From contig NZ_JASXSI010000028.1 of assembly GCF_030315685.1 (NCBI RefSeq), forward strand, positions 1-64,000: a DNA stretch of 64,000 nt, written 5' to 3'. The notes beneath the pieces were generated by a model. The model was not told the DNA's origin, searched no databases, and saw only the letters and a program-made list of their open reading frames with translations. Within the stretch, counting starts at the first letter, position 1. The number at the start of each line of letters is the position of its first letter. The stretch is from Gordonia sp. ABSL11-1 (GTDB taxonomy: Bacteria > Actinomycetota > Actinomycetes > Mycobacteriales > Mycobacteriaceae). A program made the position numbers and the translations under genes. Of this stretch, positions 1 through 8,601 are shown one piece after another.

Positions 1-231
1 GGCCCGGCCTGCACCGTTGTTGGCGACCGACGGGGCCGGCAGTGCCGACTCACCGCTACGCCAGGTCTGCAGCGACTCACCGTCGATGCCGGTGGCGTTC
101 TTGAAGCCATTGGGCAGCGGAGCCGCGCCCGCACCACCGGCGGTCATCGTGGCCAGGCCGACAACCGCGACCGCGGCGACGGCGCCCGCGCCGACGACAC
201 GACGCAGACCACGTTTGCTGAACTTGTTCAT
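1..231 (-). CDS. Secreted protein N-terminus, probable MspA-family porin (partial)
   Basis: Only the first 77 codons are inside the window; the gene continues beyond base 1. The protein starts with a basic segment (MNKFSKRGLRR), then a hydrophobic Ala/Val/Gly stretch of about 20 residues, and a likely signal-peptidase site near residue 36 (AGGAGA before APLPNG). The mature start (LPNG...GESLQTW, then SALPAPSVANNGAGRA) resembles the N-terminus of MspA-type outer-membrane porins of mycolic-acid bacteria, which form channels in the mycomembrane. That assignment rests on a short stretch, so another secreted protein is possible. The ATG is preceded on its strand by AGGGAGCGA, a good ribosome site. 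Confidence 0.5.
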   Translation of the reverse strand, partial: MNKFSKRGLRRVVGAGAVAAVAVVGLATMTAGGAGAAPLPNGFKNATGIDGESLQTWRSGESALPAPSVANNGAGRA

Positions 232-601
232 TCGCTCCCTCTCACAGGACTCGGTGTCATCGTGCGCAGTGCGCGCCACGGCGACGGTCGTGCAACAGAG
301 GAATCCAGCACCCATCGCGTATGGCGGCAGCGGAGACCGGCGCCTACTTCACTCCGATCAGCTTCGCGCAGCGCTCCGTACACTACAGTGCGGTCAGCGG
401 AGCCCGGCAATTGGGACCTGGCCGAGCGGAATGGGTTGCTTTGGCACGGTATTCGCGATAAAGGTCTGTGGAGAACCAAGGCCGACCGGACGTCGACCGC
501 ACTCCGTCACACGCCGAGCGCTGCTCGCGACGTTTGCGCCGACCGTGCCCAGATTCTCGCCGAGCGTTCCCAGATTCGCCGTCGACTCGACGCGCCGACG
601 A
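232..601. other. Intergenic region, no supported gene
   Basis: This 370-base gap separates two leftward genes. Open frames occur on both strands but none has a recognisable protein, a good ribosome site or a plausible start. It should hold the promoter of the leftward porin-like gene. Near 544-583 the sequence CCCAGATTC occurs twice about 22 bases apart. No terminator-quality hairpin was seen. Confidence 0.4.
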
Positions 602-1642
602 TCAGCCCGCGTCGACGATGAGCGACCAGAGCCCGTCAGCGCCGGCGTCTCCAGCCGCCTCGGTGACCACGCGCTCCCAGTCGTGCACCGACCCGAACTC
701 CGACCGCCACGCAAGGGCGGGCAGGGTGAACTCGTGCAGTCGATGCTCTCGGGTCGTGCCGATCGCGCCATGAACCTGATGGGCATTGCGTACGATGACT
801 GATGTGGCGCGACCTGTGCATGAGCGAGCCACCGCCACAAGGAATTCCAGCGTCGAGTCGGCCCAGTCGCGGTGGACGGCGGCGGCGAGCGCGCCCTCCG
901 TCGCGGCCTGCGCGAGCGACGTCTCCGCCGCGATGTCGGCGATCATCGACGTCACCGTCTGGAAGCGGACTAGTGGTCGGCCGAACTGTTCACGCTGACG
1001 GGCGTGGGTGACGGTCAGATCGAGTATCCGCTCGAGCGCCCCGCAGATCTGCGCCGATCTCGCCAGCGCACCGCGCAGTCGGAACCGTCGGATCGTGGCC
1101 GCGTCCACCTCGACACCGGTCAGGTCGTCGAGCCGTGCGCCGACGATGTCCCGGGGCTCGCCGGCCAGGTTCACACCCCGGTCGACCGTTAGGTCATCGG
1201 TGTCGACGTCGGCGACCATCCATGCGTCTCCCGACGGCCAGCCGACGACGACACGCTCTGCGCTCGAGGCCCATCCGACATCTCGGGCCGTTCCCGAGGT
1301 GTCGAGGACGCACGCCGATCGGCGTGTGTCGTCGACGGGAAGGCCGGCGTGGGTCAGCAGCCATCCGGCGAGCAGATCGTGCTCGACGACGGGCGTCGGG
1401 ACGGCGTGATGCGCTGCTGCGCGAAGCAATTCGGCGGCGGCGAACCAGTCGGCACCGCTGCCGCCGGAGCTCTCGCTCCCGGTCAGCCTGGCCAGTCCGA
1501 GCTCGCGGAGTTGCGCCCACAGCTCGAGATCTGCTGTGGTGTCGGTGTTCTCGGAGCGACTCTCGGACATGCGTGCCCGATGCGACGAGAACACCGCCGA
1601 CAACATGTCGACGAGCCCGCGATCGATGTGGTTGCCGCTCAT
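602..1642 (-). CDS. Acyl-CoA dehydrogenase, probable non-catalytic or partner subunit
   Basis: This 346-residue flavoprotein family member probably oxidises acyl-CoA to enoyl-CoA together with the gene upstream. The C-terminal half carries the family signature HQVHGAIG followed by an EHRLHEF segment, and an arginine-rich REQFGRPL segment typical of the fourth domain. The N-terminal half is divergent and short for the family (about 380 residues is usual). Its ATG overlaps the stop of the preceding dehydrogenase by one base (TGATG), so the two are translationally coupled. In actinobacterial steroid and bile-acid breakdown, such adjacent unequal pairs form alpha2beta2 enzymes with one active subunit; that parallel is inferred. 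The substrate cannot be told from the sequence. Confidence 0.85.
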   Translation of the reverse strand: MSGNHIDRGLVDMLSAVFSSHRARMSESRSENTDTTADLELWAQLRELGLARLTGSESSGGSGADWFAAAELLRAAAHHAVPTPVVEHDLLAGWLLTHAGLPVDDTRRSACVLDTSGTARDVGWASSAERVVVGWPSGDAWMVADVDTDDLTVDRGVNLAGEPRDIVGARLDDLTGVEVDAATIRRFRLRGALARSAQICGALERILDLTVTHARQREQFGRPLVRFQTVTSMIADIAAETSLAQAATEGALAAAVHRDWADSTLEFLVAVARSCTGRATSVIVRNAHQVHGAIGTTREHRLHEFTLPALAWRSEFGSVHDWERVVTEAAGDAGADGLWSLIVDAG

Positions 1643-2793
1643 CAGCGCACCCCCAATCCGCGGGCGATGACGCCGCGCAACACCTCGTTGGTGCCGCCGC
1701 GCAAGGTGAATCCCGGCCGCTGCACGACGGCTGCCTCGACGAGTCGGCGGTGCTCGGCGAGTGCCGGATCGGCGTCGTCGGTCAAGGTGTCGGAGAAGTC
1801 GGCGATGTCGCCCTCGCTCGTGGTGCCGAGCACCTTGACGACGGCTGCCGCGGTGTCCGCGGGTTCGCGTCGGGCGAGAGCGCCCGCGACGGCCGTGGAC
1901 ATCTGGTGCAGACCTGCGAGGCGTGCGACGTGCCGACCCAGATCGGGGTGGCGGGGGAGCGCGCCGGCCTGCATCTGTTCGGCGGTCTCCGCGAGCAACG
2001 GGAAGGTCGACAGGAAGCGTTCGGGGCCACTGCGTTCGAACGCGAGCTCGGAGGTGACCTGTGTCCATCCCTCGCCGATGGACCCGAAGACGCGCGCGTC
2101 AGGGACGAACACCTGGTCGAGGATCACCTCGTTGAAATGGTGGCGGCCGTCCATCGAACGGATCGGGCGGATGTCGACACCGTTGGTCCCGAGGTCCACG
2201 ATGAACTGGCTCAACCCGCGATGGCGATGTGCGGGATCGAGTGGCTCGGACCGGGTCAGGCAGATGAACGCCTCGGCACGGTGCGCGCCGGAGGTCCACA
2301 CCTTCGTGCCGGTGATCGACCAACCACCTTCGACCCGCGTCGCGCGGGTGTGGACACTGGCGAGGTCCGAGCCGGAGTCGGGTTCGCTCATCCCGATCGC
2401 GAAGAAGCAGGTGCCCGCCGCGATCCGCGGAAGATACTCGCGCTTCTGTTCGTCGGTGCCGTACTTGAGGAGCGACGGAACGATCTGGCGATCGGCGATC
2501 CAGTGCGCCGCGACCGGCGCGCCGGCGGCCAGCAGCTCCTCGGTGACGACGAACCGTTCGAGCGGACTCCTGCCGTGCCCGCCGTAGTCGAGCGGAACGG
2601 TCATGCCCAGCCACCCCTGCTCGGCCAGGGCGCGCGTGAACTCCTCGTCCCAGCCGGTCAGCCAGCTGTCGACCTCGCGGCGGATCCGACCCGACGCGCG
2701 ATGCTCGTCGATGAAGGCACGGACCTCCAGGCGCAGGGTGTGGTACTGAGCGGGGTCGTCGACGATCGGCGGTACCAGGCGGAGGTCGGGCAT
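1642..2793 (-). CDS. Acyl-CoA dehydrogenase
   Basis: A 383-residue acyl-CoA dehydrogenase, first gene of a two-gene leftward unit. Visible signatures are the flavin-contacting FFAIGMSEPDSGSD segment and the C-terminal RGGTNEVLRGVIARGLG typical of FadE enzymes acting on cyclic or bulky acyl-CoA side chains. The start is taken at the ATG (MPDLRL); a GTG nine bases upstream (VQVMPDL) is equally in frame. The gene is divergent from the DUF1214 gene with about 130 bases between. Coupling to a shorter, divergent partner downstream suggests a heteromeric dehydrogenase, as for ChsE-type enzymes. Substrate unknown. Confidence 0.88.
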   Translation of the reverse strand: MPDLRLVPPIVDDPAQYHTLRLEVRAFIDEHRASGRIRREVDSWLTGWDEEFTRALAEQGWLGMTVPLDYGGHGRSPLERFVVTEELLAAGAPVAAHWIADRQIVPSLLKYGTDEQKREYLPRIAAGTCFFAIGMSEPDSGSDLASVHTRATRVEGGWSITGTKVWTSGAHRAEAFICLTRSEPLDPAHRHRGLSQFIVDLGTNGVDIRPIRSMDGRHHFNEVILDQVFVPDARVFGSIGEGWTQVTSELAFERSGPERFLSTFPLLAETAEQMQAGALPRHPDLGRHVARLAGLHQMSTAVAGALARREPADTAAAVVKVLGTTSEGDIADFSDTLTDDADPALAEHRRLVEAAVVQRPGFTLRGGTNEVLRGVIARGLGVR

Positions 2794-2925
2794 GACCTGC
2801 ACGATAACCCGCGGTGCTGCTGCGGGATCGGCGAACTCCGGACACGTAGGGGAGATCCGGTGATCATGGAGTCACCGAGGTCGGTACGGAAACCGACGGG
2901 GACCGGAGACGAGGAAAGGTGGGCG

Positions 2926-4164
2926 ATGAACGGGCGGACGATCGCGACAACCGCGCTGGGACAGTTCAAGAAGGCCCGCGTGGCGTATCTGCGACTGCGT
3001 GGCCGGACTCTCGATGACGTGGCCGAGCAGCGCGTCGTCAGCGGCACATCCTGGGACGAGTTCTGCGACACGCTCAAATCGGCGGGCGCTGCCATCGTGT
3101 TCCCCGGGACCCCGACCGATCCGCTCACCCAGGCGGAGGGATACCGGTATCTGAGCCGACTCACCCGCGCGGGACTCGAGGCGTTCGTGGAGTACGCCGA
3201 TCCACACGCGCCGGTGTTACGGCGCATGATCCACGAGACCGCCAAGATGGGGTCCGACAACCCCGACAACCACTACCTGAACGCGTCGATCGACGGGACA
3301 CTCGATTATCGGATCATCGGCACCCGCGGCACCGTCGACTACCTGGGATTTGGGACGCAGGAGGGCAATTACGGTGAGGGCGGCCAGATGCCGACGACGG
3401 GGTATGTCGAGGCCGCCGACCTCGACATCGGGCCCGACGGTCGTTTCGAGCTCATCCTGAGTGCCGCCGAGCACGAGGGCAACTGGCTGCCGATGACCCC
3501 CGACACCGGGTTGCTGATCGTTCGTCAGACGTTCGCGGATCGGGAAACCGAGGTGCCTGCCGATCTGCGTATCGAGTTGCTGGAGGCGGCGCCGGGAGCG
3601 GGGCAAGCGGGCCGGGTGGCTCCGGCGCCGGGAGCGCAGCGAGTGACTCCCGCTCCGCTGACGCCGGCGCAACTCGACGCTGGGCTCGCCAAGGCGGGTC
3701 TTCTGGTGGCGGGCGCCTCCATGCTGTTCGCGAAGTGGGCTCGGGACTTCCAGAAGCACACCAACGAGTTGCCGATGTTCGATCCGGAGCGGTCGACGAA
3801 GGCGGGCGGAGACCCGAACATCATCTATTACCATAGCTATTGGCGACTCGGTCCGGAGGAGGCGCTGGTCATCGAGAGCGAGATCCCGGAGTGCGACGCC
3901 TGGAACTTCCAGCTCGACAATCACTGGCTCGAGTCCTTGGACTACCGCCACCACCGGATACATGTCAACAAGCACACCGCGAGCTACCGCCCCGACGGGA
4001 GTGTGCGGATCGTCGTCGCCCACCGGGATCCGGGTCTGCCCAACTGGATCGACACCGCTGGTCATGACTGCGGCGCGATGAGCTTCCGCTGGATCCGGGC
4101 CGCCACCCATCCCCAGCCGCGGACCCGAGTCGTGTCCACTGCCGAACTGGCACGGATGGATTGA
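2926..4164 (+). CDS. DUF1214 domain protein
   Basis: A 412-residue protein of the DUF1214 group, proteins of unknown biochemical role found in mycolic-acid actinobacteria, often beside sulfotransferases and lipid genes. The C-terminal part has the conserved aromatic pattern of the family (YYHSYWRLGPEEALVIE, then WNFQLDNHWLESLDY). The ATG at 2926 is chosen because GAGGAAAGG lies just upstream; an in-frame ATG at 2866 would add 20 residues. Residues about 225-245 are a proline/alanine-rich linker (APGAGQ...APAPGAQ). The stop overlaps the next gene by one base, so the sulfotransferase is probably co-translated. Function not known. Confidence 0.8.
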   Translation: MNGRTIATTALGQFKKARVAYLRLRGRTLDDVAEQRVVSGTSWDEFCDTLKSAGAAIVFPGTPTDPLTQAEGYRYLSRLTRAGLEAFVEYADPHAPVLRRMIHETAKMGSDNPDNHYLNASIDGTLDYRIIGTRGTVDYLGFGTQEGNYGEGGQMPTTGYVEAADLDIGPDGRFELILSAAEHEGNWLPMTPDTGLLIVRQTFADRETEVPADLRIELLEAAPGAGQAGRVAPAPGAQRVTPAPLTPAQLDAGLAKAGLLVAGASMLFAKWARDFQKHTNELPMFDPERSTKAGGDPNIIYYHSYWRLGPEEALVIESEIPECDAWNFQLDNHWLESLDYRHHRIHVNKHTASYRPDGSVRIVVAHRDPGLPNWIDTAGHDCGAMSFRWIRAATHPQPRTRVVSTAELARMD

Positions 4165-5393
4165 TGATGACCGACACGTTCACCCCGTTCCGGCGCCGCC
4201 CGATTCGCGTGATCAACCGGGTCGGCGAGGAGCTCCGAGCGCGTGGCGTGTCGGTGGTGGACCTCTCGGCGGACACTCTTCGTCGACGGGCCGAGAAGGC
4301 GACCGGGCTGGCATGGATCGCCGATCCGCAGGCCGACGAGGCGCTGGACGTGTTGTGCACCTCGATCGTCGAGGAGGCCGATCTGAGCCTGTTGGGGTCG
4401 TTCATCATCCGGGCCCGGATGCACGGGATCCTGTGTACCCGACTGCGGGTGGCCGAACTCATCCGGGCTGATCCGGAGATCACGAGTATGCCGATCGGGC
4501 CGCCGATCGTGATCGCGGGTCTGCAGCGCAGCGGGACCACCATGCTGCATCGCCTGATCGCGGCCGACCCGGAGGTGCGCGCCGTCGGGTCGTGGGAGGT
4601 CATACATCTGCTGCCCCGCAAGCACGAGAAGCCGGGTAGGCCGACGATCCGTGTCGCACAGACGACGATGGCCGAACTCGCGTTGCGCTATCTGAATCCG
4701 CGGTTCTTCGCGATTCACGCGGTGGAGGCCGACGGTCCCGAAGAAGACGTTCTGCTGCAGGAGTATTCGCTGTTGTCGCAGGTGCCCGAGGCCATGCTGA
4801 ACGTGCCGTCGTACTCGACCTGGCTCCGACGACAGGACATGCGCAGGTCCTACGAGTATCTCAAGACGCTGCTGCAGATCCTCCATGCGCAGAATCCCCG
4901 CCCACGCTGGGTACTGAAGACTCCCGCGCATCTGGAGAATCTGTCCGCGCTGCTCGACGTCTTTCCCGACGCCCTGATCGTGCAGACCCACCGCGACCCC
5001 GTCCGCACCACGGCGTCGTTCTCGAGCATGCTGGCCCATGGGCATTCGATGTTCAGTGATCGTGTCGACGCCGAGTCGGTCGCGCGGCACTGGCTCGGAC
5101 TCAACGGCGCCATGGTCGACCGCGCACTCGACGTGCGGGCGCAGCGCCCCGACGTCTTCGTCGACGTGCGCTATCCGGACCTCGTCGACGATCCACTCGC
5201 TGAGGTCGAGAGAATCTACACGGCAGCAGGTTTCGTTCTCACCGACGAGGTGCGTGCACGTATGGACGAGCATCGCGCCGGTCACGCTCAGTACGCGCAC
5301 GGCGTCCACACCTACGATCTCGAGGATTTCGGCCTGACCGCCGATGAGGTCCGCACGGTCTACTCGCGCTACCGGGCCGCGTTCGACCTGTGA
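4164..5393 (+). CDS. Sulfotransferase family protein
   Basis: A 409-residue PAPS-dependent sulfotransferase-like enzyme that would move a sulfo group to a hydroxyl or amine acceptor. The 5'-phosphosulfate loop is plain at residues about 115-125 (IAGLQRSGTTMLHR), and the second PAPS region (WVLKTPAHLENL, then IVQTHRDPVRTTASF) carries the conserved Arg and Ser. The gene begins in the stop codon of the DUF1214 gene (TGATG). A second ATG three bases on is possible. The pairing of DUF1214 and sulfotransferase occurs in other mycolic-acid bacteria, where lipid sulfation is suspected; the acceptor here is unknown. It ends 28 bases before the convergent SDR gene. Confidence 0.88.
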   Translation: MMTDTFTPFRRRPIRVINRVGEELRARGVSVVDLSADTLRRRAEKATGLAWIADPQADEALDVLCTSIVEEADLSLLGSFIIRARMHGILCTRLRVAELIRADPEITSMPIGPPIVIAGLQRSGTTMLHRLIAADPEVRAVGSWEVIHLLPRKHEKPGRPTIRVAQTTMAELALRYLNPRFFAIHAVEADGPEEDVLLQEYSLLSQVPEAMLNVPSYSTWLRRQDMRRSYEYLKTLLQILHAQNPRPRWVLKTPAHLENLSALLDVFPDALIVQTHRDPVRTTASFSSMLAHGHSMFSDRVDAESVARHWLGLNGAMVDRALDVRAQRPDVFVDVRYPDLVDDPLAEVERIYTAAGFVLTDEVRARMDEHRAGHAQYAHGVHTYDLEDFGLTADEVRTVYSRYRAAFDL

Positions 5394-5421
5394 GCGTCGC
5401 ACGCCACGGACGAAATACGCC

Positions 5422-6303
5422 CTACGCCGTGATCGTCGACGGCCATGTGGTGCCCGTCAGCTCCTCGGCCCTCGCCCACAGCGCGGCCGCGGCGTCGAAA
5501 TCACATGCCGCCGTGGACCGGCCGAACAGGACGGGCTGCCCACGCAGAGCCCAGACGCCGTCGACGCCGACATAACTCCCGGGCGCGATCGGATGCGTCA
5601 GACAGTACAGCGTGGTCTGCGCGCCGGCGTCGACGTCGTTCGCCAGCCGGGAGGCCGCACTCTGGACGATCTTGTGGGCGATCCTCAGGTGGGGCTTGTT
5701 GGAGATGTTCGACGCCACCCAGCCCGGTGTCGTCAGCATCGCGCTCACCGGCGACCTGGCGGCACGCAATCTCCGGTCCAGTTCCAGACCCCACAGCATC
5801 ACAGCGAGTTTCGAGCGCGCGTAGGCACGCGGTGGTGTCCAGCGCGTGCGGGACAGATCGAGATCGTCGGGCTCGATCTGCTTGGCGCCGCGGTGGGCGT
5901 CGGAGGCCACCGACACGATCTGACGCTCGATCCGCGGCAACAGCAGATTGGTCAACGCGAACGGACCGAGGAAGTTCGTGCCGATACCCATCTCGAAGCC
6001 GTCGGCCGTCCGACGACGTTGATGGGGAAACACCCCCGCGTTGTTGATGAGGTGATCGATGGGCCCCTCGAGTGCGTCGGCGAATGCACGCACCGACGAC
6101 AGGTCGGCCAGATCGAGATGCGCCACCTCACAGTCCCCGCCGAACTCGCGGGCCCGTCGAGCGCCCAGTTCGATGTCGCGCACGGCCAGCACCACCCGCA
6201 CGCCGGCTTGCGCCAGGGCGCGGGCGGTGGCCATGCCGAGTCCGTTGGTGGCGCCGGTGACGACGACCCGTTGTCCGGACAGGGTGCGCAGTGTCTCGTC
6301 CAT
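5422..6303 (-). CDS. Short-chain dehydrogenase/reductase (retinol dehydrogenase-like)
   Basis: A 293-residue classical SDR, NAD(P)-dependent alcohol/ketone oxidoreductase. The cofactor motif TGATNGLG is at residues about 16-23, the structural NNAG at about 88-91, the catalytic Ser in SVASDAHRG and the YARSK (Tyr-x-x-x-Lys) pair further on. Length and layout are those of the retinol-dehydrogenase-like group common in actinobacteria. It is transcribed divergently from the oxygenase at 6371, sharing a 67-base promoter region. Substrate not predictable. Confidence 0.88.
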   Translation of the reverse strand: MDETLRTLSGQRVVVTGATNGLGMATARALAQAGVRVVLAVRDIELGARRAREFGGDCEVAHLDLADLSSVRAFADALEGPIDHLINNAGVFPHQRRRTADGFEMGIGTNFLGPFALTNLLLPRIERQIVSVASDAHRGAKQIEPDDLDLSRTRWTPPRAYARSKLAVMLWGLELDRRLRAARSPVSAMLTTPGWVASNISNKPHLRIAHKIVQSAASRLANDVDAGAQTTLYCLTHPIAPGSYVGVDGVWALRGQPVLFGRSTAACDFDAAAALWARAEELTGTTWPSTITA

Positions 6304-6335
6304 GACCCCCGAGGGTAGGCAGCCGGGAACGATGA

Positions 6336-6370
6336 TTGTCCCCGGTGAGACGAATTGCTAAATTGGTCTC
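6336..6370 (+). promoter_or_regulatory. Sigma-70-type promoter giving a probably leaderless mRNA
   Basis: TTGTCC (6336-6341) and TAAATT (6359-6364) are separated by 17 bases and form a good vegetative promoter. The -10 hexamer ends seven bases before the ATG at 6371, so transcription should start at or next to the start codon. There is no ribosome site between them. Leaderless mRNAs are common in actinobacteria. Read directly from sequence; the start site itself is inferred. Confidence 0.55.
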
Positions 6371-7597
6371 ATGACGGCGACGACGGATTCCTCAACGGTT
6401 CTGCCCCGACGGCATCGGTCCGCCGACGCCCGGGGCCGTCAGATGGGCCGTCTGCTCCGTCTGTACTGGCATCTGCGCGAGCCGTCGGACGCCGAACTCT
6501 CCGCGCTGGGAGAGCGGTTGATGAAGCGGGACGAAACGGCTGCGGCGCTGGTGCGGGCGATGCGTCTGCCCAAGGACGATCCCGAACGCGTCAGCATGGG
6601 CCGCTTCCACCACGCGCTCGAAGCGGGCGTGTCCGAGGACGATCCGCGCGCGCTGCGCGACTTCTTCGCCCAGGTGGAGGCCACCCCGTCGTGGGTCGAC
6701 CGGGACCTCTGCGAGCGCGGCGCCACGGTCTTCCGCCGCTTCGGTCAGAACGCCGACGATGTGCTGCTCCAACTCTCCCTGATCGGCGGCTATCGGTTCG
6801 GCGGACCGGTCGACCTCCTCGCGGAGACCGGCGGGCTGTCGGGCTCCACCACCAAACGGCGTCTCGGTGAGACACAGACCTGGGCCATCGCTGTCGGTCG
6901 AGAGGGTGGGATGGATCGGCACGGGGAGGGCTGGAAGCTCACCGTGCACGTCCGACTGATGCACGCGCTCGTCAATGCGTCGTTCGAGCGCAACGGCCGA
7001 TGGGACAGCGCGGAGTGGGGGCTACCGATCAACCAGAGTGACCTCGCGTCGACGCTGAACCTCTTCAGCGGCGCCCTGATGATGGGAGTGCGGGCGCTCG
7101 GCGTGCCGATCAGTCGCGACGAGTCCCGGGCCATGATGCACCTGTGGAAGTACGTCGGATGGCTGATCGGGGTCGATGATGACTGGCTCTTCGACGACGA
7201 ACGCGACCAACACCAGTTGAGCTACGCGATCCTGCTGTCGCAGGCCGACGTCTCGGTTGCCGGACCCCAACTCGCCAATGCCCTCGTGGATGTCCAGCGA
7301 GACCTGCACTACCGGCACCTTCCCGCCGTGTCGGCCCGCTACACCCGCGAACGTCTCCTCAGCATGCTGGAGGGATTCCTGGGTGCCCGCGGCATGCGTG
7401 ATCTCGAACTGCCGCATCGACTTCCATGGGCGTTCGGGACGGCGTGGGTGCGCAATACGATCAGTTATCGACTCATCGGGCGAACGCCGGTCGGCGGCCA
7501 GTACCTGGAGTGGCGCGGCCGGCGGGCACGAGACCGCGCCCGGTACCGGCACTTCGGGGACGCCGGGGCCGAGATCGGTGCGCTGCCCACCGAATAG
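6371..7597 (+). CDS. Oxygenase of the MpaB/latex-clearing-protein family (DUF2236)
   Basis: A 408-residue protein of the DUF2236/MpaB oxygenase family, whose best known members are the b-type haem rubber oxygenases (Lcp) of Gordonia and Streptomyces. The core contains the family pattern KRRLGETQTW and, about 30 residues later, HVRLMHALVN with the candidate haem-ligand histidine. Length is near that of Lcp (about 400), but there is no Tat or Sec signal peptide, so this one is likely intracellular and may not act on rubber. Other family members cleave or hydroxylate unrelated substrates. It stands alone with its own promoter and ends at a strong hairpin. Confidence 0.75.
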   Translation: MTATTDSSTVLPRRHRSADARGRQMGRLLRLYWHLREPSDAELSALGERLMKRDETAAALVRAMRLPKDDPERVSMGRFHHALEAGVSEDDPRALRDFFAQVEATPSWVDRDLCERGATVFRRFGQNADDVLLQLSLIGGYRFGGPVDLLAETGGLSGSTTKRRLGETQTWAIAVGREGGMDRHGEGWKLTVHVRLMHALVNASFERNGRWDSAEWGLPINQSDLASTLNLFSGALMMGVRALGVPISRDESRAMMHLWKYVGWLIGVDDDWLFDDERDQHQLSYAILLSQADVSVAGPQLANALVDVQRDLHYRHLPAVSARYTRERLLSMLEGFLGARGMRDLELPHRLPWAFGTAWVRNTISYRLIGRTPVGGQYLEWRGRRARDRARYRHFGDAGAEIGALPTE

Positions 7598-7633
7598 GTG
7601 TGGTGCGGCGCGATACCAGAACGCGGGGGCAAC

Positions 7634-7694
7634 CACATGGGGAGCTGACATCCACACAGGTGATTCCCCGTGTGGATGGGCAGCTCCCCATGTG
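7634..7694. terminator. Bidirectional hairpin between convergent genes
   Basis: Outer arms CACATGGGGAGCTG (7634-7647) and CAGCTCCCCATGTG (7681-7694) pair perfectly over 14 bases, and inner arms ATCCACAC/GTGTGGAT add 8 pairs. It lies between the ends of a rightward and a leftward gene. A related but shorter hairpin with the same CACATG...CATGTGAATGCG edge is at 37674-37704. Confidence 0.8.
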
Positions 7695-7716
7695 AATGCG
7701 GGATGGTCGTGCGGCC

Positions 7717-8601
7717 TCAGCGATCTGCCGTGCGGTACTTGTCGACGTAGGCACGCATCGTCTCGAGCTGATAGCGCGACACCTCGGCGGCGTTCTCGTT
7801 CTCCGCGAACACCGACGACACCATCACCGTGTCCTCGCGATCGTAGAATCCGAGTCGTCCGAGTCCGCCGAAGAACTCGTCCCAGTCGACGTCGCCGTCA
7901 CCGATCTTGAGGTGCTGATGGACGCGAACCGCATTGCCGGGCGGGTTCGTGATGTAGCGCAGGCCGTGCGAGCGATGATGATCCATCGAGTCCGCGACGT
8001 GCACCAGGCGCAGACGGTCACCGGCCGCGGCCATGATCTCGGCCATGTTGCCACCCATGTGGAAGCTGTGGCATGCGACGTAGACCATGCCGATGTTCGG
8101 GGAGTTCACACCACGGATGATGCGGATGGCCTCGAGGCCGTCCTCCACGAAATCGTCTGGGTGCGGATCGATCCGGACGTCGATGCCCTCGCGCTCGATG
8201 ATCGGCACGAGTTCCTCCATCGACCGGAAGAATGCCCGCTCCGATTCCTCGGCACGCTCGGGACGACCGGAGAACTCGGTGTTGATGACGTTCACACCGA
8301 GATCGACGGTGATCTCGATGACGCGTTTCCAGTTGCGGACCGCGGCCTCGCGCGCATCCTCGTCCGGTCCCGACCACCGCAGCACCGGAAGAACAGACGC
8401 GATCTGCACCCCGGCATCGGAGCAGGCCCTCCGGAACTTCGCGACCAGATCGTCATCTGCGCGAGGGTGATTGAAGAACGGGATGAAGTCACGATGCGGC
8501 GTCAGCTGGAGGTACTCGTAGCCCAGGTCGGCGACGAGGGCCGGGAACTCGAGCAGCTCGTGGCTGTGATGGAACGGGGTCGGGTCGAGCGCGATCTTCA
8601 T
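7717..8601 (-). CDS. Sugar phosphate isomerase/epimerase (xylose-isomerase-like TIM barrel)
   Basis: A 294-residue TIM-barrel protein of the IolE/IolI-type AP-endonuclease-2 superfamily, which isomerises or epimerises sugars or ketoses with a divalent metal. Candidate metal ligands sit in the usual places: a Glu in NTEFSG, Asp/His in RIDPHPDDF, His in YVACHSFHMGG and HVADSMDHH. It is the last gene of a leftward four-gene operon; its ATG overlaps the stop of the binding protein gene by one base (TGATG). The operon suggests catabolism of an inositol- or rare-sugar-like polyol. Exact reaction unknown. Confidence 0.85.
   Translation of the reverse strand: MKIALDPTPFHHSHELLEFPALVADLGYEYLQLTPHRDFIPFFNHPRADDDLVAKFRRACSDAGVQIASVLPVLRWSGPDEDAREAAVRNWKRVIEITVDLGVNVINTEFSGRPERAEESERAFFRSMEELVPIIEREGIDVRIDPHPDDFVEDGLEAIRIIRGVNSPNIGMVYVACHSFHMGGNMAEIMAAAGDRLRLVHVADSMDHHRSHGLRYITNPPGNAVRVHQHLKIGDGDVDWDEFFGGLGRLGFYDREDTVMVSSVFAENENAAEVSRYQLETMRAYVDKYRTADR

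Noticed and set aside
1135-2925. Long open frame on the plus strand running into the DUF1214 gene
   Set aside because: It is antisense to two clear acyl-CoA dehydrogenases and its sequence is Arg/Asp-rich shadow coding typical of high-GC DNA; the DUF1214 start with a ribosome site is at 2926.
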